From contig CM059559.1 in assembly GCA_030386875.1 (NCBI GenBank), forward strand, positions 64,246,392 to 64,310,391: 64,000 nucleotides of DNA, read 5' to 3'. This DNA is from Morinoia aosen (Eukaryota; Arthropoda; Malacostraca; Amphipoda; Talitridae). Shown one piece after another: positions 1-10,314 of the stretch. The notes below the pieces were generated by a model. It made no database searches. It saw only the letters and a program-made list of their open reading frames with translations, and had not been told where the DNA came from. Positions within the stretch are counted from its first letter, which is position 1. Every line of letters begins with the position of its first letter. Both the position numbers and the translations under genes were made by a program.

Positions 1-21
1 AACATGTACAAACATTATTGC

Positions 22-60
22 CGCTCCGCTCCGCGCCGCTCCGCTCCGCTCGCTCCGCTC
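22..60. repeat. GC-rich simple repeat
   Basis: Imperfect short tandem repeat built on CCGCT/CGCTC units at the very start of the window. It is not part of a reading frame that I can support. Confidence 0.7.
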
Positions 61-700
61 GTAGTGTGAACGCACCCTTAGGGCTGCTGCGCTCGTAGCA
101 CGTCGGGTGCGCCACAGTGACCTTCCCTGCTGTTCCTGGGGCTTCCTTTGAGAAATTCTATGAAATATAGTGTTATTAAGAAAGGAATTTTTAATCTTCT
201 ATTAACCTTCTAGAATTGAAATTGTTCTCAGAGTCTAATTAGTTTGTCTGCCTGTGTTCATAGTTTATGTAGAGTTTAGCGAGTGAGTGGTTAGAGTTAA
301 GGCTACGACCTAGCCTAATTTTTGCTACCTGGAGTCCGGGTAATTTTCCCCCTGTCAAAAAAATAAGCCTTATGCTTCCTTTAATTACTACTTTTTCTAA
401 GTTGTTGGACCAGAATTCTACAGTCGGTTAACACGTTAGTTGCGATGGGTTAAACTGAAGTTCAATATTCAACTTAAATTTAAAGTCAAAAGTGACGAGC
501 AAATTCGTAGAAATCAAACATTAACTGGGCCTCTTAAATACTATTAATTTAAAAATGTTATAATTTTCAAAACGACCCATCGATGGGTCATTTCGCAGCA
601 GGAAAAACCTAACCACGACCCACGGGTTGGTCATACCGCAATGAATGTGTTAAAAAAGTAACTGTGTGTCGCTCGGACAAAGTTCCGTGGGACCGTTTCT

Positions 701-779
701 AGATAAGCCCCGCCACTAATGCAACACATAAGTTCACCCACATGTAACTTAAGTGTGGCATTAGTGGCGAGGCTTATCT
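701..779. repeat. 34-bp inverted repeat (hairpin)
   Basis: Arms at 701-734 and 746-779 are reverse complements with about four mismatches around an 11-base loop. The arms begin AGATAAGCC and end GGCTTATCT. This is the size and form of a very small foldback or MITE remnant; no target duplication is evident. Confidence 0.7.
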
Positions 780-1713
780 GGAAAAGATTAGTTCCGTGTC
801 ATCAGAGAATTAGTTGGTTTTAGTAATCATTCCTAGGCCATCAACGTTGATGTATAGAATGATGACTACGTGTCCAAAATTACTGCTCTTTGTAGGATCC
901 TTTCCTTTTGCTCATGTCCAGTCCCTAAAGGTATCATGAATCGTTATGTTTTGAGTGCAACAATGTAACACGGTTTGCATTCATCGAGAGTATGTAGTTC
1001 CTTTCTATCGACTTTGACTCTGACCAACGGCTTCTAGCGAAGATTTCTATCGAAAGCTTTCTGAAAGTCGAGGGAAATTGTATCTACGGCTTTTGTAGAG
1101 ACGCAGATTCGATTGACTTTTTAAAAGATATCAAATGGTTTGCGAAACGGTTGAGTTTTTCCAAGAATTTTTGGTAATGTGAGTTTGAAATCCGATTTTA
1201 GGGTTGGGAGATGTTTTCTTGTTCAGGCTTTGAGCAATCTTTCATATGTATTACGGAAAACAGATTCCAGGTTGATTGGTTAGTGGTTATTAAGTATTTG
1301 TTCCGTTTTTCGAAAATTGAAGTGACATAAGCCTTTTTCAATCTCTCGACTAGCTTAGTTGCGAGCGATCGAGTGAAGATCTACGCTAAAAAGAGTTCAC
1401 TGATATCTCAATTGCTAGGAGAGCTCAGTCGTCAGGTCCGGTAGACGTATACGCATGTGGGCTTAGGAAGCGGACCTTTTTTCTACATTCTTCCCCAAAA
1501 ACGTGTCTTCTGGTAGAGTTAGATCAGGAGGTTTATTAAAAAAAAGTGACACAGCCGGCTGGTAGATTGGGAACGCTTGAAGCCGAAAAGCTAGTCACTT
1601 GAATAGACTGTTGGCAACTATGGTGGGGGCAGAACGACGCAGAGATTAAAACGAGTTACTACGCGTTACATGGGAGAACAAAGCATGATACATGTAACTG
1701 ATAGGTGAACATC

Positions 1714-1827
1714 ATGAAGTTACATCTAATCGTATGTTTTCTGATAGCTTTACCATCTTTTCAACCCTACGGATTTGTTCCAGTCGTGATTGATGTGAAT
1801 CAATCAACCCTACGTGTTAAAATGTGA
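1714..1827 (+). CDS. Short ORF with signal-peptide-like start (uncertain)
   Basis: A 37-codon ORF starting at ATG 1714. The first residues are MKLHLIVCFLIALPS: a lysine followed by a hydrophobic run and a small-residue region, the form of a secretory signal peptide. The rest contains no cysteines and no motif I recognise. It could be a first exon, but no convincing splice donor decides this, and an ORF of this size occurs by chance. It lies just upstream of the BEL element's left end and is not explained by that element. Confidence 0.15.
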   Translation: MKLHLIVCFLIALPSFQPYGFVPVVIDVNQSTLRVKM

Positions 1828-1896
1828 ATAAAATTGCGTATCATTGTCATTAAAATACTTTCAAAATTTTTAAAATTCTCTATTGCTGTCAGTTAG

Positions 1897-3300
1897 TGTG
1901 GGCGCCGAAGCGTCTCGGCCGCCTACTGGGCCCCGAACATAAACTGCCACCCTGGGCAGGGCTCAAGGGGCGACGTTCTTAGATTACCGCACGTTTCCCA
2001 TGTCTTAAGGGGGCCCTGCCGTCAAAATTGAATTTTGATCCGATTGGTCTGAAATTTAGCCACTATATGTATTTTTGCAAGAGAAACATATTTTATTCGA
2101 GAAGTTTTTTTGATTTAGGCCTTAGTTTTTTTTTACTCGTTTTTTTGGTTCATTTTGGGATGTTTTCTTAGGAATAGAAGTCAATGAATTTTTATGCTAG
2201 AACAAATACAAAAACAGTTTTGAATTCCTCATAACATTGCAAACAAACTGACATTCCTGAATTTTCTATTTGAATTTTTTTTTATATATGAGATAATTGA
2301 TCAAACCTAAAATATACCGAATTATTAGGTTTTGAACTAGCAGAACAAAAGACAACGTGCAAATTGGGAAATCAAGAAATGTCAGTTTGTTAGAATTGTT
2401 CCAAGGATTCAAAAACTGCCTTTGTTTTCTTCCTAGCATAAAAACTCAATGACTTCTATTTTTTTGAATTTTGAAAATAAGTGATTTTACAGTGTAGGCC
2501 AAAAACAAAATTTTTTGTTGAAGTTTAATATAATGGAAAATTTATGTAATTGAATGCTGTTTTCATTTTTATTTCGATGATCACCATGCATAACATCATA
2601 TTCACACTGTGAATTGTATTTTAGAAAAAAGAAAATAATTAAAATTTTTTTCACCTATGTCATAATATTATGAAAGTTTTTGTTTTCAGTCTAATTCTTA
2701 TGGAATTTGACTATTATATGTAACCTTTGAAAAGAAACACAATTTCCTCTACACATTTTTTTGATTCAGGCCTTAGTTTTTGAAAAAAATTGACATATTG
2801 GTTTTTAGTCCTCTGGTTTTGAAATTTCAAAAGAATAGAACTCATTAAGTTTTTATGCTAGAACATAAACAATGACAGTTTTAGAATCCTTGGAACATAT
2901 ATAACAAAAGTATATTCGCCAATTTTTCATTTCTTTGTTTTCATCTTAAATTGGGTCGAAAATTTAAGATTTTGGTCCCTTACTAGGACCCCTGCCCTTG
3001 GGGGGGAGGATCTATTGTCCGTAGCGCCATAAAATTTTAGGACTGAATAGTCCACCGCCTAAGGGTCCTTTTCTAACAAAAACATGAAAAATGACAATCA
3101 GAGAGAAAAGGGGCCTCGGAGGCCCCCCTTAATTGGCTACCATGGATCTCAAAAAAACTCAACTTAATTTGGGATCCATGGTAGCAATTTAAGACATGGG
3201 AAACGTGCGGTAATCGAAGAACGTTGCCCCTTGAGCCCTGCCCAGGGTGGCAGTTTATGTTCGGGGCCCAGTAGGCGGCCGAGACGCTTCGGCGCCTACA
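1897..3300. repeat. 1.4-kb foldback at the BEL left end
   Basis: The 112-bp arms at 1897-2008 and 3189-3300 are near-perfect reverse complements. The right arm, together with about 20 bases before it, also matches the last 132 bases of the 3' LTR (to 10309). The interior has further imperfect repeats: 2170-2265 is inverted relative to 2378-2465 and direct relative to about 2825-2900, and 2035-2110 is direct relative to 2690-2790. A small palindrome (3136-3188, arms around GGATCCATGGTAGC) interrupts the right arm. It occupies the place of the 5' LTR but does not match the first 560 bases of the 3' LTR. Confidence 0.75.
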
Positions 3301-3322
3301 TAGTTTAAAATTTTAGTTCACG

Positions 3323-4100
3323 ATGTTACGAACACCACCACGAGCAAGCCGTTCGGATGATGCCGATTCACCTTCGGCACGACTTTTTTTCTCTTACGAG
3401 GAAAAGAACCGAAATTTTAGAGCTGTTGCCTGATTCTAAAAGTAATTTGGTGGAAATAAAGCTGATGTATAACGACTACTTAACTCGCTTGGAAGCACTT
3501 CACGAAGCATGCGGCGAAGACCATAAGGAATGGCTACAACCTCACCTCCAGCCTAAAAAGGAATTCAGAGAGAGAGTTGAAAAATTAATTCACCCATGCA
3601 ATGAAAATCTAAACGACGAAGCAAGACTAACGAGGGCGCAACCTAGAGCTACCACGTACTCTCAAAGATCTTCTCTTATTTCACGAACGTCTTCTGTCAG
3701 ACTACGGCTGGCTGAAGACAGGGCAGCTCACATGGCAGGGAGAGCTTCTCTGTCGCAGAGCTTGGCCCTAGAAATAGAGGAGCACCGTCTGAAAACAGAA
3801 TTAGAAGAACAACGGATACGCATTAGAAGAGCCAAAGAAGACAAAGAACTAAAATTGATGAAAGAGCACGACGAAAAATCTCTACGCCTTAAACAACAAC
3901 GTAAAAAACTGACAACTGCGCAGCTAGAAACGAGATTGTCTGCGTTACCAGCAGAGCTGGAAAGAATAGAAAATTATTGCGCAGAATCAATTTCCGATGA
4001 AGCTGAACATCTTCCTCTAAGAACGGGCACGCTAACTGGGACTCCCCCACCTTTGCACGGAATATTGAAGACACGGAATATTGAAGACCACGCAACGTAG
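3323..4100 (+). pseudogene. gag: BEL gag, N-terminal part
   Basis: The N-terminal segment of the Gag structural protein. A likely start ATG lies at 3323, only 23 bases after the left-end repeat. That frame stops quickly, whereas the well-preserved gag frame begins at 3357; the two meet at a run of seven T near 3385, so a one-base slip there is the likely break. The downstream frame is charged and helical, including a strongly basic, probably coiled-coil stretch at about residues 130-200. It ends at 4100 because of an exact 16-bp tandem duplication (CACGGAATATTGAAGA at 4056-4071 and 4072-4087) that shifts the frame. Assignment to gag rests on position and on continuity with the next segment. 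Confidence 0.7.
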
Positions 4101-4839
4101 AATGCCTTCCGAATCTGCCACGAACATTGAACTCGGCTCTGCCGCCAACGTATCAGCGGCCACGAACGTTGCAGCGACTTCCCAGCCTGCGACGGTTGAT
4201 GAAGATACAAACAATAAGTTCGTAAATGTGTTAACTCGCCAGAACGAGCTTTCGGCAGCGATTATGCTGAATAACGATAGGCTCTCTTTACCCAAAAAGG
4301 AAATCGAAGTCTTCGACGGATCCGGCATAACGAAGTTCCGTGGTTTCTGGTTAAATTTCTCTCGAGTCGTCGAAGCAAAGTGCTCTAACGAGGGCGAAAA
4401 ACTGATTTACTCAGACCAATTTACAGGTGGTAAAGCACGTAAACTTGTACGCACTTGTACTCATCTTAACCCTGACTTAGCTTATTTCACGGCAAAGAAC
4501 TTGCTGGAGAAGGAATTTGGAAACGACTTTAAGGTTACGAACGCTTATCTGGAAAAGTTGACGGTTTGGCCTCAGGTGAAACCTGAATGTGCTGATGACC
4601 TGCAGGCACTGTATATCCTTCTCTTGGAGTGCAAGGCTTGCATAAATAACTCCTCCTCTAGCAATGAGCTACAGAGTCCGGCTGAACCACTGAAAATTGA
4701 AGGGTGGAAAGCTTTAGTGGACTACTTACAATGGATTTCCTATGCAAGTAGTCCACTACACCTTTCCACCCTTCAATTACGGAAAAGCTGCCCTATGAAC
4801 TCAGGAAACGATGGCGGCGCAAGACGCAAGAGCTTCTAG
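4081..4839 (+). pseudogene. gag: BEL gag, capsid-like (DUF1759-like) part
   Basis: Continuation of gag in the next frame after the 16-bp duplication. The middle part (KKEIEVFDGSG, then FWLNF, then a region ending YLEKL) resembles the DUF1759-type capsid region of BEL/Pao Gag. Around 4700-4778 the sequence carries an inverted duplication of its own coding sequence (arms about 4704-4733 and 4754-4777). After this, the genuine gag text (a KLPYELRKRW-like segment) continues in another frame, so the last 20 or so codons of this ORF are out of frame. No ATG is needed, since it is a continuation. Confidence 0.75.
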
Positions 4840-5007
4840 ACAGCTCTACCCCCATCACTTTGAATCCTCTTGTGAAGTTCATTGGATCGGAAGTAGCTGT
4901 ACCAAAACAACCCGTATTCGGCACCCTGTCCGATAACCGTGCTAAGAATAAACCACCCGTGAAACGACGAATTCTATCAACGGAAATCGACGATGACCCC
5001 CCCCCCC
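4776..5007 (+). pseudogene. gag: BEL gag segment between two frameshifts
   Basis: Open in the frame of 4776 from just after the inverted duplication through a run of eleven C (4997-5007). It includes KLPYELRKRW, a segment typical of the region before the zinc knuckles in BEL/Pao Gag. Downstream of the C run the zinc-knuckle text is in another frame, so the homopolymer marks a frameshift, either a real mutation or an assembly length error. Confidence 0.7.
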
Positions 5008-6201
5008 GAGGAACCGTACTGTCTATGCTGTCGCAAAAGAAATCATTCAATCGAAAAGTGCTATTTCTTCAAGCGAAAACCTCGGGAGGAGAAGTCCGCA
5101 TTCGTGCTCAGTAATAAGCTTTGTTTTGCGTGTTTGAAACCTAACCACCTGTCCAGAAGCTGCCAACAGCAGCTCGTTTGTTCCCAGTGTAAGGGCACGC
5201 ATCCCACAGTCATGCATTCTCGGTCTCCTCCTAAGCGGCAACTGCCTGCTATCGAGAGAGAGTCTTTCCTTATCTCTGGTCAAGACGACAATTTCAAAGA
5301 CCCTGCTACGACCACGTCATGCTCCACCTTCCGTAATCGCCGGTTGTCTGGCCGACAAACGACTGTCCTTTCACCCGTTTTACTCGCGAAGGTGAGAGTC
5401 ATTGGTAGCAACGCCGAATTGACTGTGAATGTGATGTTAGACAGCGGCTCTAGCGATAGTTGGTTTAATGAGCGCATACTGTCAAAACTAGGGATAAAAA
5501 CTCACCAGACGTGTGTTCAATTGATGACTATGGAGAGGAAAAATGGTTCATTTGCTACTCGGGTTGTTAAAAACCTCGAGGTATCAGACCTTGATCGAAC
5601 ATTTTCTGTAACTGGTCCCGTTTTGTGCACCAGAAGTTCTGATAATTGGCCATTCACTAAAGACGACACTCCTACATACGATGACGTAAAGGGTTTCCAG
5701 CATCTAATAGACGTTGCTTTTAATTTCTTGAATGTAAACGTAGATATTTCAATAGGAATGAACGTTCCCGCGCTAATAATGTCGCTGGAGACCACAAACG
5801 GCGAAAGTAATCAACTCTTTGCATCCCGTCATCTGTTAGGGTGGACTGTGAACGGTCCAGTTGGCCGTTGCAGTAACAGGAGGGTTTGTAACCGTATATC
5901 CATAACAGACGCAGATGCTCTTAACGATAAGATTGAGAAGCTCTTTGCTCATGATTTTGTTGATTACTCCGACGACAAATACTCTCAAAATGATCTAAAA
6001 TTTATTGATAAAGTAGGCTCTAGTATTAATAGATTGCCTAATAAGCATTACGAAATTGAATTGCCTTTTAAAACAAACGACGTTACTTTCCCTTGTAATC
6101 GCAATCAAGCGTATAATAGATTTTGTCAAGCCGAGAAAAGATTCAAGCGAGATGCTCAATATTTTGAGCTCTACAGAGCATCATTTCAACCTATGATTTA
6201 G
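4993..6201 (+). pseudogene. pol: BEL zinc knuckles, protease and RT N-terminus
   Basis: Holds two CX2CX4HX4C zinc knuckles (C10-C13-H18-C23 and C44-C47-H52-C57) and a third C..C..H cluster at residues 63-75, as expected for RNA binding by BEL/Pao Gag. A retroviral-type aspartic protease follows, with the active-site triad in MLDSGSS (Asp codon 5440-5442). The end matches the region leading into RT (HYEIELPFK, then a basic helix). It stops at TAG 6199-6201, and the same frame continues on the other side with RT sequence, so this is an internal nonsense codon rather than a natural end. Confidence 0.85.
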
Positions 6202-6534
6202 CAGAATCACATAGAGCAGGTTCCTGCTGATGAGCTATCAACAAGTAGCGGTAAATGTTGGTACCTGACTCACCACGGAGTTTACCATAAACAAAAGGGG
6301 ACTCTGCGCGTAGTCTTTGATTGCTCATTGCCTTATCACGATGTCTCTCTAAACTCCAGTCTATTGCAGGGCCCTGATCTGACTAGCAACCTGATCGGCG
6401 TTCTACTAAGATTTAGACAGGGAACTTTCGCCCTAATTGCGGACATAAAAAGAATGTTCTATCAGGTACGAGTGCCAAAACACCACGCTGACTACCTAAG
6501 ATTCTTTTGGTACGATTCTTGTGGTGAAATCTGA
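6202..6534 (+). pseudogene. pol: BEL reverse transcriptase, fingers and palm
   Basis: Same frame as the preceding segment beyond the TAG. It contains the RT motifs GTLRVVFDCS (usually FDAS) and IADIKRMFYQV, the latter carrying the first catalytic aspartate of the palm. It ends at 6534, where the next RT block overlaps in a different frame, so a one-base indel near 6525-6535 is the break. Confidence 0.85.
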
Positions 6535-7987
6535 GTATCGCCTTCGCGTCCATCTATTTGGCTCCACTTGTAGCCCTAGCCTCGCTAGTTTTGCATTGCA
6601 ACAAACGGCTCGCGACTGTCAGTGTTCGCGGGAAACTAGGGAAGCTGTTTGTAAATCCTTTTACGTCGATGACCTCTTGGTATCCAAAGGTACGGAAACA
6701 GGATTGATAAGCCTAACGAAGGATGTAAAAGATACAATTTCTGAAGGTGGTTTTAACCTTGCTAAATTCCGTAGTAATTCTCCCTTAGTCGAACGCGAAT
6801 TTGATCGTGTCCCCAACGGCCATGTGCATACTTGCGGCTCTACGGTCTCTCCGCTCTGTGAGGCCCCTTCCGGTGAGCGCGCGTTGGACGTGATGCGGGA
6901 TACGAGAAAAGACGAATTGAGCATTGGCAAACCTAAATGTGCAAACGTATCCTTGCCTGTGACAAGGAGAAATTTGTTGAAATTCCTAGCCTGTGTATAC
7001 GACCCTACCGGTCTAGCACAACCCGTTCTTATTAAAGCAAAAAAACTTCTCCAAGAATCATGTAGGAAAAAACTGCACTGGGACGAACCCCTGCCTGATT
7101 CTATGACTGAAATTTGGATTGCTTGCCTGAAGAAAATTGACGCTTTGGAAAATTTTAATGTAGCTAGGTGTTTTATGCTGCCTAAAGCTCCGAGCACCAT
7201 CGAAATGCATACGTTTTGCGATGGAAGTGTAATTGCATACGGCGCTTGCACTTATCTGAGATTTGTTTACGACGACGATACAGTATCCGCGTCGCTCGTT
7301 GCTATTAAATCGCGTATCGTGCCTCTGAGTAATTGTACCCTCAAAACAATCCCGAGAATTGACCTCTGCGGTGCAAAGCTGAGCGTAGAATTGGCGAATA
7401 AACTCTGTTACGAACTGACCTACGAAATTTCTAAATTATACTTTTGGTGCGACAGCACTACGGTACTAGGGTACATTAAAACTGATGATAAACTCTTTAA
7501 GCGCTTTGTGAGCAATAAGGTACGCTTCATTAGAAACTATACCGACCCGAACGACTGGCGTTATGTACCCACTAACGATAACCCGGCGGACTTGGTTAGT
7601 CGTGGCACCAGCGGGGGGAACCTTGCTCAGTCTCTTCTATGGGCAAGTGGCCCTGGCTTCTTAAACAATGTATCGGCAACATTTCCTGTTGAACCATGCA
7701 GCTCAATTTTATTAGAGGAAGAAGTAGCGACTGTAGCGTGTCACTCCGTAACCCTAAGCGGCGCTGATACTCCTCTCGATATCCTTATGAACGCAACGTC
7801 AAACTGGTACAAACTGAAAGTTCGAATAGCTGGTATGCTAAAGTTAAAGAACTTTCTCCGTTTCGGCTCGGGCCAACTGAACAAAAAGGTGACGGTCGGC
7901 GACTTGGACTTATTTTTATTTATTACTCGCAGAAGTAGCTATCGTAAAGTATACTCAAACGAAGCATTTCCAAAAAGAGATCGGTGA
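6521..7987 (+). pseudogene. pol: BEL reverse transcriptase palm and RNase H
   Basis: The longest surviving piece. It opens with the RT segment LFGSTCSPSLASFAL, then the catalytic box FYVDDLL (YVDD at 6662-6673), followed by the connection region (LLKFLACVYDPTG). A BEL-type RNase H follows: HTFCDGS carries one catalytic Asp, IDLCGAKL replaces the usual E-containing helix, and FWCDSTTVLGYI carries another Asp; the NDNPADLVSRG segment closes the domain. The frame is lost near 7955, just before the integrase linker. Function would be copying element RNA into DNA and degrading the RNA strand; this copy cannot do so. Confidence 0.9.
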
Positions 7988-8014
7988 ACTAACTACTATG
8001 AATAACGTTACAAA

Positions 8015-8358
8015 ATGTTCCCCATGCAAAAACTGAACCCATTCTTGGACGCTTCTGGTTTGCTCAGAGTAGGTGGCCGTTTTGGCAATTCCTCGGTTTC
8101 CTACGAAAATAAACACCCTGTTGTTCTACCTCTTTCTTCTCCGATTGTGGAGTCGCTCGCACGCTCAGTCCACTGCAAAGTAGGGCACCTTGGAAGAGAA
8201 ACTACATTAGCTTCTCTGAGAGAGAAGTACTGGATTATTAGAGGTAATGCCTTAGTCAGAAAGGTGATCAACAATTGCTTTAGCTGCAGAAGACATTCTA
8301 AGCAAATTGAGCAACAAATGTCAGATTTACCCGTAGAGAGAAAACCGGGGACCTTCCG
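8015..8358 (+). pseudogene. pol: BEL integrase, zinc-binding domain
   Basis: Contains the linker (LNPFLDASGLLRVGGRF) and the H2C2 zinc-binding domain (HCKVGHLGRE ... NNCFSCRR), which helps multimerise integrase and bind LTR ends. The text up to about DLPVERKP is in this frame; the catalytic core then continues in another frame from about 8350. ORF sequence beyond this point is out of frame. Confidence 0.85.
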
Positions 8359-8550
8359 GTCTTTACCCATGTGGGCGTGGATTTCTTTGGGCCGTTCGAA
8401 ATTCTTAACGGAAGGAAGGTACGTAAACGGTACGGAGTGGTCTTTTTCTGCATGGCAAGCCGTGCTATTCATTTGGAGATGTCCTATTCCCTTGACACAG
8501 ATTCCTTTCTTCAAGCGCTACAAGATTCATTTGTCGAAGAGGCAACGTAA
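8356..8550 (+). pseudogene. pol: BEL integrase core, first catalytic Asp
   Basis: In the frame of 8356 the DNA encodes VGVDFFGPF, the first Asp block of the D-D-E integrase core, followed by the RAIHLEM and DTDSFLQAL segments typical of BEL/Pao integrases. It runs to TAA 8548-8550, where the core shifts frame once more. Confidence 0.8.
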
Positions 8551-9290
8551 CCTCGATTACGAGCGACAACGGCACGAACTTACGATCCGGTGAGCGAGAA
8601 CTCAGGGAATCGATAGAAGAATGGAATCAAAACAATATTTAAAACTGGCTGAAGCAAAGGTCTATAACCTGAAAGTTCAATCCTCCTGCAGCATCTCACT
8701 TTGGCGGGGCGTTTGAAAGGGAAATAAGATTAATACGTAAAGTGCTTTTCACATGTTTTCGCCAGCAGCTGAAAAAATGTAGCGACGAGGATTTTATAAC
8801 CATACAATGTGAAGTAGAGTGTATACTTAATAATAGGCCTTTGACTCGTGCGTCCGATGACTCTAATGATATGAATGTACTAATGCCTAATCATGTCCTA
8901 CTGTTCAATTCAGGAGTAACATTTCCGCCTGGAGTCTTCAAAAAGGAGGATTGTTACCTTAGGCGTAGGTGGCGCCAAGTTCAGTACCTAATAGATATCT
9001 TTTGGTATCGCTGGCGTAAAGAATATCTAGTCTTGCTAAATCAAAGGCAGAAATGGCCGCACGTAAGACCTTCATTAAAGATTGACGACATCGTTCTGGT
9101 GTGCGACCTATCACTACCTAGAAATCATTGGCCCCTGGGTAGAGTAATCCAAACTTTTCCTGATAAGAAGGGTCTGGTAAGGTCCGCTAGTGTGTTGGTA
9201 TCTAGGTGTAGGGATTCGAACCTAAATAATTTTGCCACTGTTCTGTTGCACAGGCCAGTTTCAAAGCTTGTTTTGTTACCTTGCAATTAG
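8547..9290 (+). pseudogene. pol: BEL integrase core end and C-terminal domain
   Basis: One frame from 8547 to 9290 with two nonsense codons (TAA 8640-8642 and TGA 8670-8672, the latter in a position where BEL integrases normally have Trp). It contains ITSDNGTNL with the second catalytic Asp, and SHFGGAFERE carrying the Glu. The C-terminal DUF5641-like region follows (RRRWRQVQYL, FWYRWRKEYL). The stop at 9288-9290 looks like the natural end of pol. Confidence 0.85.
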
Positions 9291-9616
9291 ATGTTGCGTG
9301 AAATAAATATACCTTGAAAGGTAGTAAAGTGATGCGTCAAAGTTCGATTCAAATCGAACTCGTAATTTTTGTGTTTAAACATGCCCGTACGCTGCTCTGT
9401 GTATGAAGGTGAAGCACCAAGCATCGAAGTTGACTAAAAACGTTCGATATTTTTTTCATATAAAATTAATGGTAATTCGTACCTACGATGCGTCATAAGC
9501 AATGAATTTGAATCATTGGACCACCTAGTATGCCTCATAGGTGCCAAAGTAACCGTTAAGATTTGAACTTCTTTGTGTAAAATTTTCATACCTGTACTGA
9601 AAAATTTTGAGGGGAA
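9291..9616 (+). other. BEL 3' untranslated region with polypurine tract
   Basis: Non-coding stretch between the end of pol and the 3' LTR. It holds a perfect 18-bp palindrome (GTTCGATTCAAATCGAAC, about 9341-9358) and ends in TGAGGGGAA (9608-9616), which looks like the plus-strand priming polypurine tract because TGTAACC follows immediately. Confidence 0.55.
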
Positions 9617-10309
9617 TGTAACCGCCGATTGCCCGCTCCGGGCGCCATGCCAAGTAAATCGCAGCGCGAGCTATAGCGCGGTTAAAGCCGGCTGTAGTCG
9701 GTGTGCCCCACTGCTCCCTCTTTTGTTTGTTACCTTCGTTGTCCTCGTTACCTCCTCTTACCTCCGTGTTAAGTGACGTTTTGGCTACGACACTTGAATT
9801 AGCTTTCTGTATAACGCGATTAGATGTTTAATAGTCTTTGTCTTGCACATTAGCCCCCTACTCAACTTTCGCCCTAAGCTACATTTCCATGTAAACGATT
9901 CCAAAATTCACAAGTGTAAAGAGCAGTAGGAGTTGAGGTTTATAGCTAGCCTGGCGCTTCTCTCTTCGATGTCTGCTGTTGCTGGTTCGCCGGGTGCAGC
10001 TGTAATTGTTTAGTTATTCCTTATCAAATGACTGATATAATTGTGTAGTTGTTCCTTCTCAGACTATTCGTATATTTATTTATTGTTGCAATTAAATGAT
10101 TTGTGTACTTTTTCTTTCAGACATGCCAATAAAATTTTCAACCTTGCTTATACTCCCAAAAATTGGGTTGAATTTTTTTGAGATCCGTGGTAGCAAATTA
10201 AGACATGGGAAACGTGCGGTAATCGAAGAACGTCGCCCCTTGAGCCCTGCCCAGGGTGGCAGTTTATGTTCGGGGCCCAGTAGGCGGCCGAGACGCTTCG
10301 GCGCCTACA
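9617..10309 (+). repeat. BEL 3' LTR
   Basis: A 693-bp segment starting TGTAACCGCC right after the polypurine tract and ending GGCGCCTACA next to GTTAG. TG...CA ends and position support an LTR. Only its last 132 bases match the sequence in front of gag (3169-3300), so a full 5' partner is missing. The 112 terminal bases also appear inverted at 1897-2008. Confidence 0.65.
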
Positions 10310-10314
10310 GTTAG

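Larger units (their letters stand above)
61..1896. other. Region without recognisable gene
   Basis: A+T-rich DNA with many stops in all frames. Apart from the hairpin at 701-779 and a short secretory-like ORF at 1714-1827, I see no coding, RNA or element signature. Confidence 0.5.
1897..10309 (+). mobile_element. Degenerate BEL/Pao LTR retrotransposon
   Basis: An 8.4-kb element. In order it holds a 1.4-kb foldback left end, gag, CCHC zinc knuckles, aspartic protease, reverse transcriptase with YVDD, RNase H, H2C2 integrase with a D-D-E core, a polypurine tract and a 3' LTR. Domain order and the long gag resemble BEL/Pao rather than Ty3 or Ty1 elements. The outer ends read TGTGGGCGCC and GGCGCCTACA and are flanked by GTTAG (1892-1896 and 10310-10314), consistent with a 5-bp target duplication. 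Many frameshifts and nonsense codons show it is dead. The left end is abnormal: it is an inverted copy of the LTR 3' end rather than a normal 5' LTR. Confidence 0.85.

Noticed and set aside
1897..3300. Ordinary 5' LTR of the BEL element
   Set aside because: Only its last 132 bases match the 3' LTR and its outer end is an inverted LTR 3' end; kept as a foldback left end.
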